The notes beneath the pieces were generated by a model. It was given only the letters and a program-made list of their open reading frames with translations, did not search any database and had not been told where the DNA came from. 64,000 bases of DNA from Streptomyces sp. LUP30 (GTDB lineage: Bacteria > Actinomycetota > Actinomycetes > Streptomycetales > Streptomycetaceae). A program made the translations under genes and the position numbers. The stretch spans positions 1 through 64,000 of the forward strand of contig NZ_MJAJ01000044.1 in assembly GCF_001746365.1 (NCBI RefSeq). The letters run 5' to 3'. This document shows, in pieces, positions 25,490 through 33,225 of the stretch (position 1 is the stretch's first letter; each line of letters starts with the position of its first letter).

Positions 25490-26562
25490 CGCCCCCTAAG
25501 CAGCAGCGGGTCACTCGCGGCTTCAGCATGGATGAAGACGGAGAGGACACTGGCAAGCCGGCCCCGCGTCGCGTTCGTACCCGCCAGCAGATCATGAACG
25601 GCGAGGGTAAGCGGCCCCCCGCCAAGGTGGCGCTCGCGCTGCTGACCCACAACCCGTTCAACCCGCGCGAAGAACTCACCAACATCGAAGAGACCGCGGA
25701 TTCGTTGCGGGCCAAAGGGCAGATCCAGCCTGTCACCGTGGCACGGCGAGCTGTCTTCCTGACGGCGCACCCCGGGCAGGAAGACGCTCTCGCTGAAGCC
25801 GAGTACGTCGTCATCGACGGCAACCGGCGTCTGGCTGCCGCCCACCTGGCTGGGCTCGAAGAGCTGCGGATCGACGTCAACGACGACCTCGCGGCGAGTG
25901 CGGCGGACCTCCTGGAGTCCGCGCTGATCGCCAACATCCACCGCGAGGATGTGGCGCCCCTGGACCAGGCGAAGGCGATCCAGGAGCTCGTACAGGTTCA
26001 CGGGTCGCAGGGCGAGGTGGCCCGGAGGTTGGGGAAGACCCCGCCTTGGGTGTCGCAGCGTCTGGCGCTCCTGGAGCTCACGCCCGATCTCCAGGAGCAG
26101 GTGGAGGCGGGTGAGTTGAAGGTGGAACCGGCTCGCCGGATCGGCCGGCTTCCCAAGGCGCAGCAGGCGGGCGAGGCGAAGAAGGTCATCGAGGCCGCGA
26201 AGGCCCCTCGTCAGCGGCGCAAGCCTGCGGTGGAACAGACGAGCGAGGCCTCAACCGTTAACGCCGTTAATACCCTCGAGGGCGGGGCGTCGGCTGGCTC
26301 CCCCGCGCCGCCGGCCGTTAACGCCGTTAATACCCAGGAGCCGCAGGCTCCCGAGAGCGCGGGGCGGTCCGAGGCCGAACAGCCGGGCCAGTTGTCGTAC
26401 GGCGATGCCCTCTCTGTGGTCACCCACCTGCACCTGAAGATGGAGCCGGAAGTCTTCGCTGACGGTGCTCGCGTGTGGCTGAGGATCCTGCGCGAGCAGC
26501 ACCCGGACGCGTACGGCACTCTGCTCCAGGAGCTGAACCAGCAAGAGCAGCAGCCTGCCTGA
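25486..26562 (+). CDS. parB: ParB-family centromere-binding protein
   Basis: 358 residues. ParB features in order: NPFNPRE (56-62), GNRR (112-115), the arginine box IANIHREDVAPLDQAK (148-162) and the HTH QGEVARRLGKTPPWVSQRL (175-192). The first three form the CTP-binding fold known for ParB. Between HTH and the C-terminal dimerisation domain the linker holds the peptide VNAVNT twice, encoded by two parS-like sites. The ATGA overlap with parA shows coupling. A terminator follows at 26586. Confidence 0.92.
   Translation: MTPPKQQRVTRGFSMDEDGEDTGKPAPRRVRTRQQIMNGEGKRPPAKVALALLTHNPFNPREELTNIEETADSLRAKGQIQPVTVARRAVFLTAHPGQEDALAEAEYVVIDGNRRLAAAHLAGLEELRIDVNDDLAASAADLLESALIANIHREDVAPLDQAKAIQELVQVHGSQGEVARRLGKTPPWVSQRLALLELTPDLQEQVEAGELKVEPARRIGRLPKAQQAGEAKKVIEAAKAPRQRRKPAVEQTSEASTVNAVNTLEGGASAGSPAPPAVNAVNTQEPQAPESAGRSEAEQPGQLSYGDALSVVTHLHLKMEPEVFADGARVWLRILREQHPDAYGTLLQELNQQEQQPA
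26258..26270. promoter_or_regulatory. parS-like site 1 inside parB
   Basis: TTAACG-C-CGTTAA, a 13-bp perfect dyad. The surrounding 21 bases (26255-26275) are repeated exactly at site 2. Its A/T content stands out in this GC-rich sequence. Confidence 0.65.
26318..26330. promoter_or_regulatory. parS-like site 2 inside parB
   Basis: Second exact copy of TTAACG-C-CGTTAA, 60 bases from the first and in the same reading frame, so both encode VNAVNT. Confidence 0.65.
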
Positions 26563-26585
26563 GTTGCCAGAGCCCCGAAACGCAA

Positions 26586-26630
26586 GAAGGCCCGTACTCC
26601 CGCGAAGCGCTGCGGGGAGTACGGGCCTTC
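26586..26630. terminator. Bidirectional terminator after parAB
   Basis: Perfect 16-bp arms GAAGGCCCGTACTCCC and GGGAGTACGGGCCTTC between the convergent genes parB and the one ending at 26651. Confidence 0.85.
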
Positions 26631-26650
26631 GTCGTGCTCAGTCGTGTGCG

Positions 26651-27181
26651 TCAGGGTGCCCAGGTAGCGGGCGCTCCTTGGTCAGGGTTGGGGAGGCCGG
26701 TGGTGGTTGCCGGGGCGGCGGGGTGCCGCATGGCGGTGATCGGGACGGCGTCGGGCTCGGCGGGCGGTGCCCAGACGAGGCGCCAGGTGTCTTCCCACTC
26801 GCAGCCGCACGGGTGGTCCGGGTGCGGGTGCCGTAAGAAGACGCCGTGCGTGTGGACGGCGCGCGGGATGCGGGGGATGAGCACCGAGGGGTCGTCGCCC
26901 GGGTACAGGTGCAGGGTCCGCCAGTTGTGGACGCGGTCCATGTACGCGGCCGCGGCCTCGATGATGTCCGCCCACCGCTGGTGTCCGAGCACGACGAACC
27001 TGTCCGGGTGCGGGCGGTCGTCGTTCGGGGCTCCGATGCCAGCGACGTACAGCCCGCCGTAGGTGATGAACCCGTTGTCGGCCGCGTCCTCACTGCTGGG
27101 GGTCCAGATGCCTTCGGCGGGGACCGTCGTGCCGTCGTCGGCCTCGCTGGTCTCGATCTCGTACAGGGCCGTGGTGGTCAC
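26651..27181 (-). CDS. Hypothetical protein, end of the long leftward operon
   Basis: 176 residues from GTG, overlapping the upstream stop. An alpha/beta protein with an aromatic centre (FVVLGHQRWADIIEAAAAYMDRVHNW) and a proline-rich tail. No family recognised. It is the last gene of a transcription unit that may reach back to about 30 kb. Confidence 0.65.
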   Translation of the reverse strand: MTTTALYEIETSEADDGTTVPAEGIWTPSSEDAADNGFITYGGLYVAGIGAPNDDRPHPDRFVVLGHQRWADIIEAAAAYMDRVHNWRTLHLYPGDDPSVLIPRIPRAVHTHGVFLRHPHPDHPCGCEWEDTWRLVWAPPAEPDAVPITAMRHPAAPATTTGLPNPDQGAPATWAP

Positions 27182-27861
27182 GCGCTCACCCCCGCGATGG
27201 CGTCGGCCAGGAGCGCGATGATGTCGGTGTCGTGGGGGTCGGCGTAGCTCTCGTGGTCGCTGACGTGGAACACGGCGTCCTTGGCGGTGACGGTGAAACC
27301 AGGGATGGCGGTGGCCGCGCGGCCTTCCAGCTCGGTGTTGAGGCGGTCGGCGTCGCGGGAGGCGAGCCAGGTCTGGGTGTAGGGGCCGAGGCGGAGCAGC
27401 GTGTAGCCGGTGTTGTCGCTGCGTCGGGCTTCGACGTGGACGCCGTAGTGGGCGGGGGCCATGCCGACGTCGTCGGGAAGGGGCAGGTTCGCCGCGGCGT
27501 GGGTGAGCATCGCGTAGGCCGGCTGCCAGATGCCGAGGATCGCGGTTGTCTCGCAGCGCAGCCAGCCCCGGTTGGTGTAGCCGAGCTGGTGGCCGTGGAG
27601 GTAGGCCGCGGCGTGCGGGGTGTCGGGGTGGACCAGGGCGACGGCGATCAGGTCGGGGCCGTGGTCGTCGCCGGGGCGGGGCTGGGCTCGCTCGAGGAAC
27701 GGGCCGACCCGTACGGCGACGTCCTGGTTGCAGCCCGGCGTCCAGGGCTGCGGATTCTTGCGGGCGGCGAGCAGCGCGCGGAAGGAGTCGACGACGGCCT
27801 GGTCCTCGGGGGAGATGGCGCCGGGGGCGGGGCCGCAGCGGCGGAAGGAGGGTCGCTTCAT
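27178..27861 (-). CDS. Hypothetical protein
   Basis: 227 residues from ATG. Segments such as YLHGHQLGYTNRGWLRCETTAILGIWQPAYAM and DIIALLADAIAG suggest a soluble alpha/beta fold. It overlaps both neighbours by 4 bases. Not recognised as a known family. Confidence 0.65.
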   Translation of the reverse strand: MKRPSFRRCGPAPGAISPEDQAVVDSFRALLAARKNPQPWTPGCNQDVAVRVGPFLERAQPRPGDDHGPDLIAVALVHPDTPHAAAYLHGHQLGYTNRGWLRCETTAILGIWQPAYAMLTHAAANLPLPDDVGMAPAHYGVHVEARRSDNTGYTLLRLGPYTQTWLASRDADRLNTELEGRAATAIPGFTVTAKDAVFHVSDHESYADPHDTDIIALLADAIAGVSA

Positions 27862-28385
27862 CGGGTGGGCTCCTGTTCGGGGGTGTGGTGGGCCCTTGTC
27901 GTCGACACGGGCGGGCTCAGGTAGCGGGCGGCGGTGTTCACGAAGTCGTCGTGGGCGGCCTTCGCGGCCTCGCGGGCTGCGGTCAGTTCCTCGCTGGTGG
28001 CGTACGCGTTCCGCATCGCGTACGTCAGCGTGATCATGCGATCGGCGGCGGTACGCACGGCCTGGTCCTCGATGAGGACGCGCAGCGCGACCAGCGGGCG
28101 GGTGACCGCGCTGCGGGTCATGTGGCTCTCGCCGCGCAGGGCTTCGATCCGCTCGGTGCCGGCGTTCTTGAGGACGGCGTCGCCGCGCATCCACAGTGCC
28201 CGGCGGTGGTCGCTGGCGGCGCAGGCCAGCGCGGTGACGGCCTCCAGGCGGTCGCGGCGAATCGACTCGCCGTGGTTGACGCGCACGGACCGTTCGGCGG
28301 CGCGCTCCTGGAAGCGGCCGGACACGATCGCTCCCAGCAGGGTGGCGACGATGGCGAGAACGGCGGGGCCAAGGGTGGCTAACAC
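27858..28385 (-). CDS. Membrane-anchored helical protein
   Basis: 175 residues from GTG with GGAGG upstream. An N-terminal transmembrane helix (LGPAVLAIVATLLGAIVSG, about 5-23) is followed by a long helical body containing RRDRLEAVTALACAASDHRRALW and two further long helices. Small proteins of this shape are common in actinomycete accessory regions; no role is known. Confidence 0.68.
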   Translation of the reverse strand: MLATLGPAVLAIVATLLGAIVSGRFQERAAERSVRVNHGESIRRDRLEAVTALACAASDHRRALWMRGDAVLKNAGTERIEALRGESHMTRSAVTRPLVALRVLIEDQAVRTAADRMITLTYAMRNAYATSEELTAAREAAKAAHDDFVNTAARYLSPPVSTTRAHHTPEQEPTR

Positions 28386-28430
28386 GGAGGCAACCTCCTG
28401 GGTGTGCTGATGGAGGGTGGGAATGGGGAA

Positions 28431-28465
28431 GCGCCGCGCCCAGCCGGGAAGGTCGGGCGCGGCGC
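28431..28465. terminator. Intra-operon hairpin
   Basis: Arms GCGCCGCGCCC and GGGCGCGGCGC lie between the genes at 28385 and 28477, so it could end or attenuate transcription of the upstream part of the operon. Confidence 0.55.
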
Positions 28466-28476
28466 TCCTGGTGGCG

Positions 28477-28656
28477 CTACTGGGCGGTGGCGTCGGTGAC
28501 CACGAGGAACTGGTCGCTGCCGAGGTCCATCACGACGTGGGCGTCCGTGCCCTGGGCGCGCTGGGCGGCGGCGTACTCTTCCGCCGGCCATGAGCCGCGA
28601 GGGCCTCCGGCGGGGAACCGCTCCAGGACGGTGCGCTGCGCGGTGACCGCATCCAT
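28477..28656 (-). CDS. Small hypothetical protein
   Basis: 59 residues: MDAVTAQRTVLERFPAGGPR, then EEYAAAQRAQGTDAHVVMDL and DQFLVVTDATAQ. The start is in the TGATG overlap with the upstream gene. The body looks like a beta-hairpin small protein of Streptomyces. Function unknown. Confidence 0.6.
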   Translation of the reverse strand: MDAVTAQRTVLERFPAGGPRGSWPAEEYAAAQRAQGTDAHVVMDLGSDQFLVVTDATAQ

Positions 28657-29120
28657 CAGCCGTCACCGCCGTTCTCGTAGGTCTCGATCAGGTCGCCGAT
28701 GGCGTCGGGACTCGCGGCCTCGCCGACCCAGGCGCCGTTCTCGGTGAACACCGGGACGGTGTCGGTGTCGACGTCGAACACCACGAGGTAGGGCCCATAC
28801 CTGTCGAGAACCATGTCGCGCAGCTCCCGCATCGGTGCGGCGGCCAGGACCTCCAGGGCGTCGACGGTGAACAGTGCGCCCTCGCCGGTAGCGACAGGCG
28901 GCACCAGGGTTCCGGAGACGTGCAGCAGGTCACCGGGCTGTATGTCGGTGAGCAGCGCGTACGCGATGCGGGGCTCTTCGGTCGTGCAGAAGAACACCGT
29001 GTCGTCCGCAGGGTCGTCGGTGGGTGAGGAGATCAGCTCGAACCGGGCGGTGCCCGGGCAGGTGCCGGGGGTGGGAACGGCGTAGAGGAAGCCGTCGACC
29101 GTGAAGGGCTTGGTGTCCAT
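28656..29120 (-). CDS. Hypothetical beta-rich protein
   Basis: 154 residues. The N-terminal 90 are beta-rich with GDLLHVSGTLVPP, which resembles an OB-fold. The C-terminal 60 form an acidic helix-strand region (LDRYGPYLVVFDVDTDTVPV). Starts in a TGATG overlap. Its neighbour is the Lsr2-like gene, so a nucleic-acid role is possible but not shown. Confidence 0.62.
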   Translation of the reverse strand: MDTKPFTVDGFLYAVPTPGTCPGTARFELISSPTDDPADDTVFFCTTEEPRIAYALLTDIQPGDLLHVSGTLVPPVATGEGALFTVDALEVLAAAPMRELRDMVLDRYGPYLVVFDVDTDTVPVFTENGAWVGEAASPDAIGDLIETYENGGDG

Positions 29121-29950
29121 CAGCCCACCAGCGCCAGGTTGGTGGCGGCGTGGGCGGCGTCGTAGGCGTCCAGGACGGCCTTGGCCGGGGTGCCCTTGTC
29201 GGCGACCTGGTGGCCGTTGGCGCGCGCCCACGTCCGGATCGCGGCCAGCTGCTCCTTGCTGCGCTTGGTGCCGGTGGTCGGCGCGGGAGCGGCCGCGGGG
29301 GCCGCAGGGCGGCCGCCGGCCTTCACCGTGCGCAGCGTCTCCTGCGCCTTCTCCAGTTCCGCCTTGAGGTTGGCGACGCGCTCTTCGGCCTCGCGCTGGG
29401 CGTCGTCGCTCTCGCGGCGTGCGGTCAGCTCGTAGAGGTCGCTGCGGATCCGGGCGGCCTTGTTACGGATCACGGCGGCCGGGTGGTTCTTCGCCCAGGA
29501 GAGCAGGGCCTCGATCCCGTCGCTGTCCACCGGCCCGTCGGACGCGGGGTCGGCCGCCTGCGGGGCGTCCGTGCCGGTGTCCGGGGTGGGGGCGTCCTGG
29601 TCGGTGTACTGGAGGGCTTCGGCCAGTTCGCTCTCCGACAGTCCGAGGGTCTCGCGGACGTGCTCGGGGCTGTCGCCGTTGTTCAGCATCGAGGCGGCGG
29701 TGGCGGTGAAGGCGTTGGCGGGCATGGTGTCTCCGGTCGTCGGGGTGTCAGGGCTGGTGAGGTGCGGGAGCAGGGTCACGAGGTCGTCCTCGCCGCAGGG
29801 CAGTCCGAGCGCGCCCAGCAGGTCAGCGAGGTCGTCCTTGTCGCGGGCCTGGTGGGCCACCACCAGGGACGCGGCGGCGCTCTGGCCGCTGCCGATCGGG
29901 GTGAGTTCGAGGGCCTCCGCTTCGAGGGCCTCTTTCATGTCGGTGAACAT
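29120..29950 (-). CDS. Lsr2 C-terminal-domain protein with coiled-coil
   Basis: 276 residues. The C-terminal 40 (about 229-267) match the Lsr2 DNA-binding domain: QLAAIRTWARANGHQVADKG followed by AVLDAYDAAH. The usual RGR AT-hook is replaced by KGT. A coiled-coil (about 185-215) and a helical N-terminus precede it. Lsr2 proteins are nucleoid silencers of foreign DNA in actinobacteria. A plasmid-borne member could silence or countersilence plasmid or host genes. GTAGGAGG lies before the ATG. Confidence 0.78.
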   Translation of the reverse strand: MFTDMKEALEAEALELTPIGSGQSAAASLVVAHQARDKDDLADLLGALGLPCGEDDLVTLLPHLTSPDTPTTGDTMPANAFTATAASMLNNGDSPEHVRETLGLSESELAEALQYTDQDAPTPDTGTDAPQAADPASDGPVDSDGIEALLSWAKNHPAAVIRNKAARIRSDLYELTARRESDDAQREAEERVANLKAELEKAQETLRTVKAGGRPAAPAAAPAPTTGTKRSKEQLAAIRTWARANGHQVADKGTPAKAVLDAYDAAHAATNLALVG

Positions 29951-29962
29951 GACGGGGTCCTC

Positions 29963-30136
29963 CTACGCGGCGGCGGTGCGGGGCTTGCGCTGCGCGAGGT
30001 CCAGCAGCTCGCGGTTGCGCTTCTGTTGGGCCTCGGTGAGCGGCCGTGCCTTAGCGCCGTGGCGGTGCCAGAGGGGGGAGGCGGGCGGCTCGGGGTAAGC
30101 GAGGGCGTGGTCGACGTCGCGTTGGGTGCTGCTCAA
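29963..30136 (-). CDS. Small hypothetical protein with TTG start
   Basis: 57 residues. GGAGG lies 5 bases before a TTG start; the reading is STQRDVDHALAYPEPPASPL followed by a basic helix LTEAQQKRNRELLDLAQRK. The ribosome site and gene spacing support it. No family recognised. Confidence 0.5.
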   Translation of the reverse strand: MSSTQRDVDHALAYPEPPASPLWHRHGAKARPLTEAQQKRNRELLDLAQRKPRTAAA

Positions 30137-30158
30137 GGGAGCCTCCAGGCGGAGGGGT

Positions 30159-30440
30159 TCAGGCGTGGTCGTCGGCGCGCTTGCGTTTGGGCTGGAGGTC
30201 GGAGGCGAACCGTCCGAGGCGGGCCTCGGTGGGGTTCGCGGCGATCCAGTCCTCAGCGCACGCCTTGTGCACGGGCTCCCCGTCGTGGGAGCGCATGGGC
30301 GTGGGCTGCTCGCAGAGCGCGCAGGGGCGGTCCTGCCAGTGGTCGAAGTGCTGGCTGTCGCGCCAGTCGAGGAGGGCGCCGGGAGCCGGGATCAGGCCCG
30401 GCTCGAACGGCGGCTTCTCCTTCTTGCGTCGCGTGCTCAC
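30159..30440 (-). CDS. Small zinc-finger-like protein
   Basis: 93 residues from GTG. Basic ends surround a compact centre with CALCEQPTPMRSHDGEPVHKAC, four possible zinc ligands (CxxC, H, C). It follows the GGDEF gene by 19 bases. Role unknown, perhaps DNA or RNA binding. Confidence 0.68.
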   Translation of the reverse strand: MSTRRKKEKPPFEPGLIPAPGALLDWRDSQHFDHWQDRPCALCEQPTPMRSHDGEPVHKACAEDWIAANPTEARLGRFASDLQPKRKRADDHA

Positions 30441-30459
30441 GGCCGGAAGGCGGCGATAC

Positions 30460-31137
30460 TCACGCGGCTCGCCCCCACGCAGCGGTGCCCGGTCGGCCCG
30501 CGCGCCGGCCGTTGATGGACGGCACCGTCGCGTGTTCCTTGGTGGCGAGGACCGCGCGGCCGGAGTGCTTGCCGTCGTAGAGGGCGGCGTCGGCGGCGCG
30601 CTGCGCCACGGACAGGTCTCGGGTGCCGATCACGTCCAGGGCCGCGGCGCCGACCGAGGCGGCGACGTCCACGGCGTGGCCGTCCTCGAGGACCACCGGG
30701 ATGCGCAGCATCCGCACCAGCTGCGCGAGGCGGACCTCGCGGCGGCCGGCGGGCAGGTGCAGCACGGCGGCGAACTCGTCTCCACCGAGCCGGCCGACGG
30801 CCGTGCCCGGGCCTGCCCAGGCGGTGAGCCGGTCGGCGGTCGCCCGCAGCACCGTGTCCCCGGCCGCGTGGCTCAGGCTGTCGTTGACGGCCTTGAAGTG
30901 GTCCTGGTCGACCAGGACCACGACGGTGTCGTCGCCGTGGCGGCGCAGGACCTGTCGGGCCCGGGCGGTGTAGGCGTCGCGCCGAAGGAGCCCGGTGAGG
31001 GGGTCCTTCTTCGCGGCGGCGAGCCTGCGGTGCAGTGCGAGGGCGTGCACGGTCCAGCCGGTCAACGGCACGGCGGCGGTGGTCAGTAAGAGTGCGCGCT
31101 GCCCGAACCGGGCCTGTACGCGCAGGTTGGACGCCAT
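30460..31137 (-). CDS. Membrane diguanylate cyclase (GGDEF)
   Basis: 225 residues from ATG with GGAGG upstream. A transmembrane helix at about 14-34 precedes a complete GGDEF domain: DPLTGL (45-50), DQDHFKAVND (77-86) and active-site GGDEF (118-122). The inhibitory RxxD I-site is not visible five residues upstream. The enzyme joins two GTP into c-di-GMP, which in Streptomyces binds BldD and delays development. A plasmid-borne, feedback-free cyclase could tie host development to plasmid transfer; that link is inference. Confidence 0.88.
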   Translation of the reverse strand: MASNLRVQARFGQRALLLTTAAVPLTGWTVHALALHRRLAAAKKDPLTGLLRRDAYTARARQVLRRHGDDTVVVLVDQDHFKAVNDSLSHAAGDTVLRATADRLTAWAGPGTAVGRLGGDEFAAVLHLPAGRREVRLAQLVRMLRIPVVLEDGHAVDVAASVGAAALDVIGTRDLSVAQRAADAALYDGKHSGRAVLATKEHATVPSINGRRAGRPGTAAWGRAA

Positions 31138-31286
31138 ACTGGGGTCCTCCGTCTCGTCTTGTACGGGATGGGTGGACCCGGGACGGGCGACTGGTTTTCC
31201 GGCCTGTGACGGCCGTCCCGGGGCAGAACTGCAGCTCGAAGGTCTTGGAGTTGAGCCACCTGTACGGGCTCCTGCTGGAGCGTCCG

Positions 31287-32279
31287 TCAGCCGTGGACCG
31301 CTTCCAGGGCCTGCGCCTCAAGGTCGGCGCGACCGGTCAGGTCGTCCTCCTGGTCGCTGTTGTCGGCGTGGTCGTCGGCCTCCTGGTCGACGTCGTCGGC
31401 CCCGCCGTGGACGGTGCAGACGATGTCCTCGTGACCGTCCAGATCGCCGTTCAGCGCCTGGAACAGGCTGGTGATGCTGTAGGCGGGCGCCCACGCGTAG
31501 CCGGTGCATTCGTCGTCGAACGGGCACGGGAGCATCACGTCGAACCCGATGTCGCCCTCGCCGTCGACGTTCTGCCGCAGCGCGAGGGTGAGGTACATCT
31601 GACCGAGGCGGATCTCGCCGACGCGGTCGCCGCCGGCGACGTTCGAGCCGGGCTTCCACCGCCACAGCGGCACGATTTCCGGCCCGAATACCCGGCGGAC
31701 GAGCAGCAGATCGCCCAGGCCGTCGCCGTCGTCCAGCCCGAGGTCGGAAGTCCGCGCCTCGCTCAGCCGCTTCAGGTACGGCAGCAGCCGGTAGAGGCTG
31801 TCGGCGAAGACGACCTCGTTGAAGCCCTCGGAGAGCAGCTGCGGGTGGGAGTGGACCATCGCCTTGTGCTGCGCGAGGACCGTGCCGTCTGGCACTGTCC
31901 GGTTGTCCGGCCTCGGGACCTGGCGCTCCACACATACAGAGGCCGGGGTGGCCACCATGACCGCGATGACGGGCATGTTGTGCCGCTTGGCTGCAGCAAC
32001 CAGCGGCTCCCGCGCCGACCTGGTGACGTTCGTAGCGTCGACGATCGTGAACTTCCGCCGGGCCATCCTGCGTTCCAGGAGCAGGTGCAGGGCGTCGACG
32101 GCGTCGGCCGTCGCCTCCTGGCAGCCTTCATCGTCGCTGACCGCGCCCCTCAGGGCATCGAGCGAGAGGACCTGGGAGGCGGGCCAGGTGCCGGCCAGCG
32201 TCGACTTGCCCGCACCGGACGCGCCGATGAGGACCACCAGGCAGCTTTCCGGCAGCTGCGGATAGGTCAGCGAGGTCAT
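31287..32279 (-). CDS. P-loop kinase with C-terminal extension
   Basis: 330 residues. The first 165 match a polynucleotide-kinase-like AAA_33 domain: Walker A GASGAGKST (19-27), IVDATNVT and VPRPDNRTVPDGTV. The second half is beta-rich (LWRWKPGSNVAGGDRVGEIRLGQ), then a very acidic tail from 290. The kinase half may phosphorylate nucleic-acid ends or a small substrate; the substrate is not clear. AAGGAG precedes the ATG. It lies 150 bases upstream of the GGDEF gene. Confidence 0.8.
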   Translation of the reverse strand: MTSLTYPQLPESCLVVLIGASGAGKSTLAGTWPASQVLSLDALRGAVSDDEGCQEATADAVDALHLLLERRMARRKFTIVDATNVTRSAREPLVAAAKRHNMPVIAVMVATPASVCVERQVPRPDNRTVPDGTVLAQHKAMVHSHPQLLSEGFNEVVFADSLYRLLPYLKRLSEARTSDLGLDDGDGLGDLLLVRRVFGPEIVPLWRWKPGSNVAGGDRVGEIRLGQMYLTLALRQNVDGEGDIGFDVMLPCPFDDECTGYAWAPAYSITSLFQALNGDLDGHEDIVCTVHGGADDVDQEADDHADNSDQEDDLTGRADLEAQALEAVHG

Positions 32280-32632
32280 GTGAGATCTCCTTGCGGGGCG
32301 AGGGAGTTGGCAGCCCAGATCAGGCGCTGCCCGGCGTTGTCGGTCATCAGGGCGGCGGCCTCGTGTAGCGGGCAGGAGGCGTCACCGTCGCGGTCGGGCT
32401 CGATCTGCTCAGCCCTGAGCGCGGCGGTGGTGACCAGCTGCGCGACGGCCGGGATGAACCCGCCGGGCGGGTCGGTGTCCTCGATGAGTTCGCGCAGGAT
32501 CGCGGCGAGCTCCGCCTGGTCGACGTCGTCCGCTTTGAGGTCGTCCTCGATCTGTTGGAGGGCGAGTTGGGCGATGCCGACCGAGGCGCGGATGCGTTCC
32601 AGGCGGGTGCGGGACCGGGCGGTCGCCGTCAC
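32276..32632 (-). CDS. Helical hypothetical protein
   Basis: 118 residues from GTG with a central acidic helix (LQQIEDDLKADDVDQAELAAILRELIED). It overlaps the kinase start by ATGA and the upstream gene by 4 bases, so all three are coupled. Family not recognised. Confidence 0.65.
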   Translation of the reverse strand: MTATARSRTRLERIRASVGIAQLALQQIEDDLKADDVDQAELAAILRELIEDTDPPGGFIPAVAQLVTTAALRAEQIEPDRDGDASCPLHEAAALMTDNAGQRLIWAANSLAPQGDLT

Positions 32633-33093
32633 AGCGCGAGGCCGGTGGCGGCCAGCGCGAGCAGGGCCAGGGCAGCGAGGGACAGGTCGACCGCGCGCCG
32701 CAGGTGGGTGAACTTCCGTACGGCGAGGGTGGACAGGACCCGGATGCGGGCGGCTCGGGTGTCGCCGTCCATGCAGCCGCGGATCCCGTCTTCGTCCAGG
32801 CGTGCCCAGTACGGGAAGGACGCCTTGTCGTCGCCGCGCAGGCGGGGGCGGACGACCAGGAGCAGCAGCACGGCGGCCGCGCCCAGGGCGAGGACGGCGA
32901 GTGCGCCGAACACCTTGGTCGGCAGAGGCAGGTCCTTGTCGGCGACGGACGCGAGGCCGGCGAGGACCGCGCCGTTGAAGGCGAGCAGTAAGGACGACTT
33001 GCCGTCCGTTCGTCCAATCTCACTTGCGACGGAGGCGCAGGCGGTGTCCAGGTTCTTGTCGATCACGGAGGCGGGGACCATGACGGTCGTCAT
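32629..33093 (-). CDS. Pycsar-effector-like membrane protein
   Basis: 154 residues. The order SEIGRTDGKSSLLLAFNGAV (D30, K32, N40) leading into a first helix, then a second helix (GALAVLALGAAAVLLLLVV) and a third at the C-terminus, matches the PycTM/DUF5706 family. In Pycsar defence these membrane proteins are triggered by cCMP or cUMP from a cyclase. No cyclase gene is adjacent; the diguanylate cyclase 1.5 kb away is of another kind. Hence the function here is open. Confidence 0.75.
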   Translation of the reverse strand: MTTVMVPASVIDKNLDTACASVASEIGRTDGKSSLLLAFNGAVLAGLASVADKDLPLPTKVFGALAVLALGAAAVLLLLVVRPRLRGDDKASFPYWARLDEDGIRGCMDGDTRAARIRVLSTLAVRKFTHLRRAVDLSLAALALLALAATGLAL

Positions 33094-33177
33094 GCGCGGG
33101 GTTCTCCTTGCGGAACGTAAAGGGCGGGACGGTGCATGCTGGAGTTCCTCTGATCTCGCAGAGGGTGAAGAGGAGTT

Positions 33178-33216
33178 GGGGGCGGCTGGCGCGGTACGAG
33201 CGCGCCAGCCGCCCCC
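33178..33216. terminator. Hairpin terminator
   Basis: A 16-bp stem GGGGGCGGCTGGCGCG with its complement around a 6-7 base loop, just downstream of the leftward gene ending at 33226. Confidence 0.8.
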
Positions 33217-33225
33217 TTCTCACTG

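Noticed and set aside
30460..33093. A complete Pycsar system made from the GGDEF enzyme and the PycTM-like protein
   Set aside because: Pycsar needs a pyrimidine nucleotide cyclase; a GGDEF enzyme makes c-di-GMP and the genes are 1.5 kb apart, so no such system can be claimed.
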